This document shows, in pieces, positions 25,801 to 33,270 of a DNA stretch of 64,000 nt. The notes beneath the pieces are model-generated. The model did no database searches and was not told where the DNA came from. It saw nothing but the letters and a program-made list of their open reading frames with translations. The stretch is from assembly GCA_018806985.1 (NCBI GenBank), contig JADANN010000221.1, positions 496,001 to 560,000 of the forward strand. Reading direction: 5' to 3'. The translations under genes were made by a program, and so were the position numbers. The stretch's first letter is position 1. Every line of letters begins with the position of its first letter. The DNA is from Angiostrongylus vasorum (Eukaryota > Nematoda > Chromadorea > Rhabditida > Metastrongylidae).

Positions 25801-28140
25801 TTTTCAGACTATTCAAATTTGGAATGCCACTATAAGAGTCCTTATTGTGAGATTCCTTTCTACTTCCCAAGAAGCCTTCCAATACAGGACAGGTACAGAC
25901 AGTTTCCTTAAAAACATTATGGTGTTAAGGAGTGTCAAACACTCTTTTTTCGTTGTATTTAGCGATTTAAATAGAGGGAAAAGCAACAGAATTGTGGCCA
26001 TTAGAGCGGTGATTGATTTTTATCAGCAGAAATCAGTCTTGACTGGAATGGTTAAATACTTTTGGCTTTGGATGATCGCGATTATCTGTGTAGCGGAAAG
26101 TCTCGAAAATTATTCAACCAGATGGACACGTTGTTTCCGAGTTCGAAGACGTCATGTTTTAGTGACTTTCAGGTATATTCGTTACAAAGTGCTCAATGAA
26201 GCATTGGAATTACCAGTGACAAGGATTATGTTGCTTAATAAAGAAGAAAGTAAAAATACGATCGTCTATAAGTTCCTAGTCAGAGGTATTTAAACACTGC
26301 TAGTGTTAAACTGCAAAAAAAACCGTGGATTTTGAGCGTCATTCTCCAAAATTCCAACACTGATCTAGACACCAGATTTGACTGTGATATTCTGGTCCAA
26401 CACCCTTTATACAAATAATTCAACTTTTCTCGTGGATTTAGTCGGACCACTGAAATTTGACTGTTCTTTTTGGATTTAGTCGGACCAATGAAATTGACCG
26501 TCAAACATACGAATATTGAAAGTCGGGTAAAAAAAGCAAAGCAGATGTGCTATGGCAGTTTGTGTTCTTCAGAATAGTGTCTTTCAGGTAGTGGACAAAT
26601 GTCAGTATTTATTGTTCCACAGAGTGGGTGGCAGATTGCCAATTGTTCACTATCGGAGTCAAAACAAAATTTGTACCAAGGCGCTATGTTCATCTTTCTC
26701 ACCTGCAGTGGTTTGAATTGTGGTGACTGGAGTTTCCAATTAACACTAAAGGTATTTAATTCCAACGTTATTAAAATTGTGCTGACGCTTCTTGATCAGC
26801 GAAGTTGACACATGGCACAGTTTCTACCCAGAAACTAGAACGAAGTGGGTATCCATGCTAGCTTTCCGCCATGGTTACGAACTGTAATCAATTAAAACTT
26901 TTAAGCAGTCTATTCAAGTCAGCAGCGCAGCTGTTCGTAATACATCCCATCAAGAAGCAAAGTACTGGTTCGACCCCCTCCCAACGATCTCCTACAGTCC
27001 ATGTGGGAACGCCTTAGAAGAATGCAAGAAGAATCGTCTCGACCAAAATTCTACGACATTCATCAAGAAGACGAAATCTTCAGGCAGGAGTGGAAACAAC
27101 ACGCTAAATGTTCGAAATCCGTTGTGCATGTTGGATGCGAGGAAACGAGTCGTACGCGAGAACTGCTGGGATCCACATAGTAGATATGGAGACGAATCAT
27201 GTGAAGTAATAAAACTAGTAAAGTTTTAGCACACATTTGATTATAACAGTCCTTATTGGCCGGGTTTAAATTGAGTACTATTTAAAGACGATTTGATATA
27301 TATTTGTGGTGATGGAGCATAGTTGTTAAAAGTGCAATGCACACTTGGTCCCTGGTTCGATTCAGCGCTCCGGGCTTACTTAATAGTCTATCCTTCCGAG
27401 GTGAGCAAATTGATGCCAGACTTTCTGGGAGGATAACCCCAATGATTTAATACATTGATAGGTCACCGATAATAATTGTAAAGGCCAGATACGCATTCAA
27501 TCAGGTCCAACGATGCTTAATGAAGTCGAATGCATGGCCGATCCCTCAGGGGATCGATCAGTATCGAAGGCTTTATTGTTGATATTCATTTATGTAGACA
27601 TGATGCAATAGAAAGGTATAATGCCCATATGATCTGACGTATGATAATGTGTAACTTTCTATTTGCTGCTTGTTATCTTTTTTCATGGCAGAGTATTATG
27701 TGAGATGCAACCGCAATAATGCTGAGATATTTGCAAAGCTCAGACCTCAGGCCAGATTCAATACCGCGATTACCCTTTCAAAGGGTCACGTGTTCTCCAG
27801 TGCACCAGTGACACCATTGCTTTGCCTTTCCCTTCTCTTTCTCGGAAAGAATAATCGTCTGTTTGAATTTCGACTGGTGTCCAAACTTTGCAGATAGCTT
27901 GGCATTGTTGTAATAGATGGTATTTCAAAATCGTTCTTACAGTATCCCAACAAACCAGTGAAAGATGACGAAACGCAACTGCTACTTGGCGTTGCCAGCC
28001 ACTACCTACACGGGCCGCATATGCAGTCGCTGTTGATCAAGTATCTTCTGTCAGAAATCAGCAAACGAAGGCACTGGAATCCGAGTTGGTCGATAACAGC
28101 CAGTGCATGGAATGTCGATCTCATTTATCAACTCTTCTGA
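10824..28140 (+). CDS. ERMP1-like endoplasmic reticulum M28 zinc metallopeptidase, 18 exons
   Basis: Exons: 10824-10962, 11248-11374, 15162-15273, 17687-17786, 18661-18791, 18946-19051, 20079-20318, 20462-20563, 20759-20860, 21088-21196, 21277-21385, 22048-22371, 23387-23572, 25480-25594, 25808-25892, 26173-26285, 26588-26751, 27943-28140 (TGA). All junctions are GT..AG and in phase; the sum is 2562 nt, 853 residues. Order: short cytosolic N-terminus and one membrane segment (about 17-36); luminal peptidase domain with IGPKPTGS (about 73), HYD (H151, D153), GSDD (163-164), NGAEE (E198/E199), NLEASG (E225) and WHTEFD (H301); several hydrophobic segments (about 350-630); a luminal C-terminal domain ending [12 protein letters not shown]. 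Human ERMP1 is about 900 residues with the same layout. Zinc exopeptidases of this family act on peptides in the ER lumen; the substrate here is unknown. Introns hold S1, S2, S3, R4 and PLE scraps. Exon 1 donor (GTTGGT) is weak. The ATG was chosen because it opens the exon carrying the membrane segment. Confidence 0.92.
11940..12045 (-). repeat. PLE terminal-repeat scrap with decayed hammerhead-like motif
   Basis: Minus strand: AAAGCT, CCGAAGA in place of CTGANGA, a GGCG-type stem II, GAAAAGTC, AGC, then AATATCAACCTCGTGTTTGC. The tail matches the copies at 42781 and 58170-58205. The core is mutated. It lies in intron 2 of the ERMP1-like gene, antisense to it. Confidence 0.55.
12085..12335 (+). 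mobile_element. S2 tRNA-derived SINE
   Basis: Well-kept copy with AGCTGAGAGACAGGCGAAACG, then the A-box region TGGTGTGGTGGCGAGCGCG, the B-box-like GCGTTCGTTCCCC (about 12205), a TTTGCAAATATCTCAGCATC body and an AGTAGGCAGTAAATAA tail. Located in ERMP1-like intron 2. Confidence 0.75.
12296..12835 (-). pseudogene. Uncertain reverse-transcriptase-element remnant (179-codon frame)
   Basis: This is the longest simple frame outside the PLE. Near its C-terminus a stretch with [12 protein letters not shown], then [13 protein letters not shown] resembles the connector between the RT and endonuclease domains of Penelope-like elements (an HRA-like word, then a helix and NGYP). No RT motifs are visible. 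It lies in an intron of the ERMP1-like gene, antisense to it, and its start overlaps S2. It may be chance. Confidence 0.25.
12836..13609. other. Intronic, no feature recognised
   Basis: Part of the second intron of the ERMP1-like gene. Only short chance frames. Confidence 0.4.
13610..13862 (-). mobile_element. S1 tRNA-derived SINE
   Basis: Plus-strand landmarks run in the usual reverse order: ATCAATCCCTGAGGGATG, then CTTTGCAATGACTCGCGG, CCGACCCGGGGATGG, GGAGATCGATCTC, and the tRNA-like head CGACCACCGCGCTACATGCGCC. In intron 2 of the ERMP1-like gene. Confidence 0.75.
14888..14919. repeat. Perfect palindrome, 15-bp arms
   Basis: CCAATTGTGGACACT, a 2-base centre AC, then the exact reverse complement of the first arm. 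The core GGACACT..AGTGTCC is repeated in the palindrome at 62690-62709. It lies in ERMP1-like intron 2. Confidence 0.8.
15695..16060 (-). mobile_element. S3 tRNA-derived SINE
   Basis: Full-length-looking copy. The tRNA-like head at about 15990-16055 reads TAGCACAGTGGTAGTG on the minus strand. The body has ATGTCGTAGAATGCTGGTCG and GAGTCGATTCTCCCTGG. Between exons 3 and 4 of the ERMP1-like gene. Confidence 0.75.
16551..16832 (-). mobile_element. S1 tRNA-derived SINE
   Basis: Complete S1 landmark order, from AAAGGATAAAGG at the left to CGGCGCCACACGCGCC at the right. It is an inverted partner of the copy at 17206, about 370 bp away, within the same intron. Confidence 0.8.
17206..17490 (+). mobile_element. 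S1 tRNA-derived SINE
   Basis: Head with A-box-like TGGCGCAGGGTTGG and B-box-like TGGTCGATCC, then TCCGGGGTCGGCAAATTGGTACC, TCATTGTAAAGGCCAG and a CTTTATCCTTT-like 3' end. It ends about 200 bases upstream of the exon at 17687. Confidence 0.8.
19190..19545 (-). repeat. R4 dispersed repeat
   Basis: In the ERMP1-like intron between 19051 and 20079. Matches R4 from CCTGGGTGTCGGGCTG to CCGCACAACCAGTGAAGATGG. The hairpin region (about 19320-19345) keeps the right arm TCCTGGTATC but its left arm has decayed to GACTCGCC. Confidence 0.7.
21575..21960 (-). repeat. R4 dispersed repeat
   Basis: Fills most of the ERMP1-like intron 21386-22047. It begins near CCAACGGTTTACCGCC and ends near GCCCGCACAACCAGTG. 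Coding phase across the intron is kept. Confidence 0.75.
24112..24163 (+). repeat. Purine-rich GAA/GGAA tract
   Basis: About 50 bases of almost pure A and G in an ERMP1-like intron. The Glu/Lys-rich frame it creates is not taken as coding. Confidence 0.8.
24690..24930 (-). mobile_element. S3 SINE, strongly diverged
   Basis: Weak match to the S3 body: GAATGCTAGCCGAGTGATTCTC, and a later GAAGGATGGGAAACTTGGTT with a final head-like part. In the ERMP1-like intron 23573-25479. Confidence 0.4.
26935..27225 (+). mobile_element. S3 SINE, diverged
   Basis: Plus-strand head with a B-box-like CTGGTTCGACCCC (about 26966), then a body with CGACCAAAATTCTACGACATTC, the complement of the S3 word GAATGTCGTAGAA. 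In the last ERMP1-like intron. Confidence 0.5.
27310..27590 (+). mobile_element. S1 tRNA-derived SINE
   Basis: The head keeps a canonical B box, CTGGTTCGATTC (about 27353). Body landmarks include AATTGTAAAGGCCAGATACGC and TCAGGGGATCGATCAG. In the last ERMP1-like intron. Confidence 0.72.
27645..27760 (-). mobile_element. S2 SINE fragment
   Basis: CATGGCAGAGTATTATGTGAGATGCAACCGCAATAATGCTGAGATATTTGCAAAGCTC-type sequence (seen in pieces) is the S2 3' end in reverse. The head is not recognisable. About 180 bases upstream of the last ERMP1-like exon. Confidence 0.55.
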
Positions 28141-28509
28141 TCTCTCAGTTGTAGTGTGGTCTTGTAATGTAATGGAGGTAATCTTATTAGGAAACCAGAG
28201 CCTTTAACCTTTGTGTATGTTAAAGATGTACATGCAAAATTTTTTTTGTTATTCTTATGAAGGCAGTATGGCTTGTACCATTGTTTGTAGCACTTAGTTA
28301 CATTCTGCACGTGCTTTTTCGTCTTTAAAATTTGTTTTTTATAAGAAAGCAAACAAATTGGTACATACATATGGGTTTCGTAGGAATAGAAGATCGTGGA
28401 CGTGGGTTACTCTTCTCTTTCACCTCGGCTATTGTTCAAAAAAAAAGACGTCTTTTGCAAGCGGTATTGTGGAATATTTAGAAGAGCTGAATATGAGTTA
28501 TTATTCAAA

Positions 28510-28870
28510 CACTCATTGTGCGGGCCCCAGCATAACCTCCACTTTTTCGGAGATTTCATGGTTTGACCACTCTGGTTCCCTGGAATCTCGAGGTCAGCCT
28601 GGCCAAAGTTTGCCTCAGGTGGTCACCACCACCAGCTACCGTCCTAGTGGATCAGAGTGAGGTTTGCCACCATGCGAATAGTTTGATACCAGGACGGTGG
28701 TGGATCCTGGTATTGGTTTACTCTTAGGTAGGCTTCTTGATGGAAATGCCAGACTTCTCAGCTTGGGAGACCTTTCCAGGGGGATGGATCTCCCCGGTGT
28801 ACATCGCACCCCAACACCCAGGAACGCCTCTTAGCCACGATGAGGCGGTAAACCGTTGGGAAGACTGTCA
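28510..28870 (+). repeat. R4 dispersed repeat with intact hairpin
   Basis: From CTCATTGTGCGGGCC to GGTAAACCGTTGGG. At about 28685-28713 it has ATACCAGGA, a short loop, and TCCTGGTAT, a perfect 9-bp hairpin. It lies 370 bases beyond the ERMP1-like stop codon and could fall within its 3' UTR. Confidence 0.72.
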
Positions 28871-29254
28871 ATTTAAAAAGCGATTGAGTCGGGGAGTGGA
28901 TTAGTTCTTTGTGCGGTTGAAAACATCCGTCTAAGACATCTTTCCAGAGTTATGGACGTTGAGCTAAGTACACCGTTGATTTTCCTAGTACACTATTTGA
29001 GTCTATCAATCCAGCATTTTGATCTCTTCTAGTATCCGCCTATCCTTTTGCTCAGATGAGAAACTACTGACAGAGCAATTCAAGAAAACTAAAAGTACTT
29101 GAACATATTCGTCACCACGTAGGTCATCTGTGACCCCTTCATAGCCAGAAATAGCTGGGCTTCTCAGTTTCAGATCAATCTATCTCGCCTGCTTTTTTCA
29201 ATGAGAAGAAAAATCTATTGGAATGTCCTCAGGTTCATTGCTTATCAGAGAATG

Positions 29255-29545
29255 GAGATAAAAGGATAAAGCTCTCAACGTGGACCAATCCGTGACTGTA
29301 CGTCATGCAGTCGAGTTCATCGAATACCGATAGAGGTAATCAAATGCATATCTGGCCTATACAATGACTTGCGGTGGACTACCAATGTATGACATCAGTG
29401 CTGCTATCATCTCAAATAAGTTTGGTACCAACCTGCTAACCCCGGCGAAATGGAAGGCTTGGTGAGCCCGGCGCGCGATTCGAACCGAAGACCGTTTGTG
29501 TTTTGCAGGGAACCCCTAACTCCTACACTACACTCATCTATAAAA
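29255..29545 (-). mobile_element. S1 tRNA-derived SINE
   Basis: Landmarks: AAAAGGATAAAGCTCTC, ATCTGGCCTATACAATGACTT, CCCCGGCGAAATGGAAGG, and a TGCAGGGAACCCC head part. Diverged at both ends. Confidence 0.68.
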
Positions 29546-29793
29546 ATAATGTTTCTAAGACCTGACAAGGCCCGAATATGTTTAGCCGACAGTTCCTGTG
29601 TGAAGTGGCTGCTCAATTTTTCTGAGAGACATCATTCTGCGCTTTTTCTTGTTTTGGACTGATAATCGGTAGAGTGTTATGGGACTGAAATTACGTATTA
29701 AGCATCCACTTAGAATATATGACTGATTTATTCAATTTATTCACACAGTTAAAAAGGATTTATTATAACAAAAATAACTCCGGCAGGTCGAAA

Positions 29794-29904
29794 CTAGAGC
29801 TGCAATAGGCGTTGAATTCCCTGGAAAATCATGTGGGCCCAGCTGGCCTCATCAGATTGTGTGGATAGTCGCCTTTCGTCTTTGGTGAGAACAATAAGTT
29901 TGAC
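29794..29904 (-). CDS. Candidate terminal exon downstream of the LIM gene
   Basis: On the minus strand ATTTTAG is followed by 36 open codons and TAG. The peptide starts VKLIVLTKDERRLSTQ and continues through SWAHMIFQGIQRLLQL; composition looks protein-like. It lies on the LIM gene's strand and downstream of it. Its start phase (0) does not match the phase-2 end of exon 30198-30253, so at least one more exon would be needed between them. No family recognised. Confidence 0.28.
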   Translation of the reverse strand, partial: VKLIVLTKDERRLSTQSDEASWAHMIFQGIQRLLQL

Positions 29905-30197
29905 CTAAAATGAATCCGTTCTCTGCCCAAATTCTAGACAGGGATCTCAATTTTTGCTGTGTATTGTGTTGTCGAAGTCAATCACCATATTGACACTTGA
30001 AGATTCGGTCGCTCCATTAACTGACCGACGACCTCCTAACTTGGGTATTGCAATAACTAACGTTCCATAGTACCCAGGGGCAGTTCGATGATATGCTATA
30101 TTATTTGTAAGCGATAGGATAGAAACTATCGGACAACTTGACATCGACCTTGTGGGCGTTGTTGAAGCCTCTGATGCTTATCACTGAAATCACAAAC

Positions 30198-32831
30198 CTG
30201 TGTGGGATTGGATCATGTGGTCCTGGCGTTGGTACATGACCTGCACAGTACACCTGCAAGGAGTCCAATTTTAGTCTTTATTCAACAACTTCTGTTATCC
30301 AGTTCCCTGTGTTTTCTAAAAATCTTCTCATTTACTGGACTCACTTGAAAAGGGCATTCTTTCTTATTTATGCGTGTTTTTCAAAGTTTCGATGTAAAAA
30401 TTGTACAGCATAAGGACATTTAGTCAGAGAGGTACATGCAATTCATGTGAATGTTTGCAAAATACTGGTTAGTCCACAGTAATCATTAATGTAAAATGTA
30501 CAATGAATGGCATGGGAGAGCACTTTGGAGGTATAAATGTAACGCTATGAAGGGTTATATGACAGAATTTATCTACGAGTATTGATTGCTGCTCAGATTT
30601 TAAGTGGTTATTCGCAGATAACATTTCTAGAGGACATTTCTCAATATTGAGGATAAAGTTCGATATAATGAAAGTGCATTTAGGAATTCTAAATGCGATG
30701 GTGGAACACCGAGCAAATGCGATTCATGTTAAATTGTACTGTAGGTGGACAGCAAGCGATGCTGTTATCAACGCATTTAAAGGATCCATCCAGCAATGAG
30801 CATGTAGTCGGAGTTCTCTTGGGAGCAGAGAACACTTTACTGAGGACAATCTTCCAGTCATAACTTATCAATCCATAAGTATCAAATCCTTAGAATCCTT
30901 ACTTCTAGATCTTGATTGTCGTTCCTATTATTGTGATAGGTTTTCAGTGAAAGTCTTGTTCCACATATCCAGCACTTGAAGCAGCCCTTGTGAAATAGCG
31001 CGCCGTCTTTCAGTGGACCGATCTGAAATATTACATTTCACCAATAAAATTGCTCACTGGGTCTAAGCGCAGTTTTCTCAACTAAGAACCATCAAATTGC
31101 AAGTGATCATTTATAGCTGAAAGAGACCTCTTAAGCAAGTCGTATATTGGCGATTTCATAGTGAATACAGTTCTACTGGAGCTGCACCATTAACCACTGT
31201 CGAACTCATGAGAACAGCAGAAATTTGTTCGCCTATATTTTCTCTATTATGCTTCCCTTGAGATGAATCATCACAAAATCTTCATCGCACAACGCCGGAG
31301 TTGTCCATGTTGACAAGCTTGTCTATCTGTCATACAATTTTTAGTTAGTGTTTTCTACTTGAGCAGATATGACGTCGTTAAAGCAATGTTTATCAAGAGC
31401 GTCTTTTGATTCGCCCCCTTGGCCTTTTTCAAACCCTGGAAAGGTCACTTTGATAGTCATTCTACTCAGTCAAGTACTTTCATAACTTCAGCAGAAAAAT
31501 TCAGAGTCTAAGTTTCTATGCCATCGGAAACGGCATCAAAGGAAAGCCAACTCCCTGAAAGCTAAATCTAGTGAAAATGTGATCGTACTTAACCTGCCGT
31601 TCATTTCAGATGAAGTAAATTCAGATATAAAGCGATACTCAAAAACCGTGAGCCTAAAAAAATCGGTATCAGTGACTGAACTGCTGTGACCGAGCGCTAT
31701 AAGATATCAGCTAGTTCGTAGCCAGCTGCACGACGGTCTATGCAAAACGCAAAATTTCAAGCATTACCCCTACGGTAGAACTGGTGACTGCATTTTTTCT
31801 TAAGAGTGACTTTCGGAACCGTGTACGTGAATTCTTGTAGAGGGTGTGGGATGAATACATTGCCGAAACGGGTGCATATAAAAAACCATAGAGTTGGGAA
31901 ACTCAAACAAAACACTCCACTGGACACGCATAGGACAGAACACGAATGCATAATGAAGGTTTTGAAGTAGAAGTCGCTATCCTGGCACAGGAATCCGGAA
32001 CATATATGCGAAAAACTCTTGAAGGGTTTTGGATAAATTCCAGAAATCCGAAAATGAACCGCAATTAGTACCCTGTAATCAAGCGTGACCTCGCCTTATA
32101 TCTTGGGCTGATTTTTCGACCTGAGCCAGGCACATTTCTTGCCCATGTAAGACTCTGTGCGACCGATCTTCAAGAATAACTGGATAGTTTATAAAGAACA
32201 AAACGGCGATTTGTTTTTTGTGCTAGTGTAACGGAAGTGTTTGACTGAGTAGACTGCATGTTCATTTGATTTTTTCAGGTTCTCAATAAGCAGCACCGAA
32301 GTGTCAGCCATTGGTAGACATTGACTGAACCACAGTGAAATGGTTGCTCTGCTAATGTAGCAAGCCATTTTTTTTTCATTCTCCCATACAAATCTGAGGC
32401 TAATGTGCCAATATCGGAAAGGTGGAAAGTTTGGTTAACTTGCAGTGAGGAATCGAACTAACGACTGTGCATGTGTGCAAAACAGCTTAGCGCGTTCGTT
32501 CCCCACAGCACACACCTGCGGTCCGGAGTTTTGAAATGATCTCAGTATCGCTGTGGTTATATTTCGCATAATAACCTGCCGTGAAAAACTGTAGTGGGCA
32601 GGAAATAGAAAGTAAACATTGTAAATCAAAAGCTTTTAGAATCTACAGAGTGAAAGTAGACAAGGAGCTTAGCTTTTCTTAGATACACTATCGGATTTTC
32701 ATACCTGCTAAGAAACGAGGAGTTTTTTGAAAACGATTCCTTTCCCAATAAGACGAAACATCCAACTCTCACCTTATCGTTGAAGTATGTTGGCCGCTTA
32801 CACCGGAAGCACGGCTCTTTCATTGACGAAC
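30198..32831 (-). CDS. LIM-domain protein (LTD-1/hillarin-like), partial gene model
   Basis: Three minus-strand exons: 32831-32773, 31022-30903 and 30253-30198. Joined in phase they give one complete LIM zinc-binding domain: C-X2-C-X19-H-X2-C-X2-C-X2-C-X22-C-X2-H (PCFRC; HKGCFKCWIC; VYCAGH). The words IGPLKD and LKTYHNN are what I recall from LIM domains of the LTD-1/hillarin group, cytoskeletal proteins that also carry a transglutaminase-like domain. That domain is not found here, so the C-terminus is open: either more exons below 30198, or read-through to a TAA at about 30103. The ATG at 32823-32821 follows an acceptor (CTTGCAG) by 8 bases, which fits a trans-spliced first exon, but an upstream exon is possible. 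The first intron contains a PLE fragment and an S2 SINE in the opposite orientation. Confidence 0.72.
31757..32150 (+). pseudogene. Penelope-like element 3' fragment (GIY-YIG endonuclease end)
   Basis: Plus-strand peptides in order: DEYIAETGAYKK (the Y-IGET core of GIY-YIG, with G to A), then VAILAQESGTYMRKTLEGFW and NSRNPKMNRN, then PVIKRDLALYLGLIF. The same series, with EYIGETSRP, is encoded at 56259-56702. Stops are present, so it is dead. It sits antisense in the first intron of the LIM gene. Confidence 0.75.
32210..32330 (+). repeat. PLE terminal repeat with decayed hammerhead-like motif
   Basis: GAAGTGTTTGACTGAGTAGA, then TTTTTTCAGGTTCTCA, then CACCGAAGTGTCAGCCATTGG. This is the same series as 42915-43004 and 58080-58170. 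Stem II and part of the core are lost. It lies 3' of and in the same orientation as the GIY-YIG remnant, which links the motif to the PLE. Confidence 0.62.
32430..32630 (+). mobile_element. S2 SINE, 5' end replaced
   Basis: From GCGCGTTCGTTCCCC through CTGCGGTCCGGAGTTTTG and ATCTCAGTATCGCTGTGG to TGCCGTGAAAAACTG. The A-box half is not recognisable. In the LIM gene's first intron. Confidence 0.68.
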
Positions 32832-33009
32832 CTGCAAGCGTGTGAGGCTGAGCTTAGTCATTTTTTGTCAGATGCCACTTGTCTTAACGTCCACTTGCTC
32901 CCTATTCTTTCTATCATGGGAAGGTACGATGTGAAACATAACGAAAAGGATGCTGAGCTATGAGTGCAACTCGGAATCTTAGACGGACTTTCAGCCGCGT
33001 TTACTCTTA

Positions 33010-33270
33010 CCGGAGATCACGCGTTATCCATCGCACCAGCCGAGGCCTCTCTCTGGTTTGCCTTTCTCGTTGACGGATTATTGTTGATAGCACCGATGGC
33101 GTAGAAACATGGCTGGGAGAAAGACAAATTAAGGGCCTTGGATGGAGTAGTGGAAAGCATGTGAGCCGCCGGAAAGGATTATCACGAGTTCGAAGGCCAG
33201 CTGAGGGTGCGAGTTTTGTTCGTATTTTTAGCATCGTCGTAGATCTCGACTGGTTAATAAAACGAACTTT
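33010..33270 (+). mobile_element. S2-related SINE, strongly diverged
   Basis: GATTATTGTTGATAGCACCG, then CGCCGGAAAGGATTATC, a B-box-like GAGTTCGAAGG and a GCATCGTCGTAGAT body follow S2 order with many changes. Confidence 0.42.
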
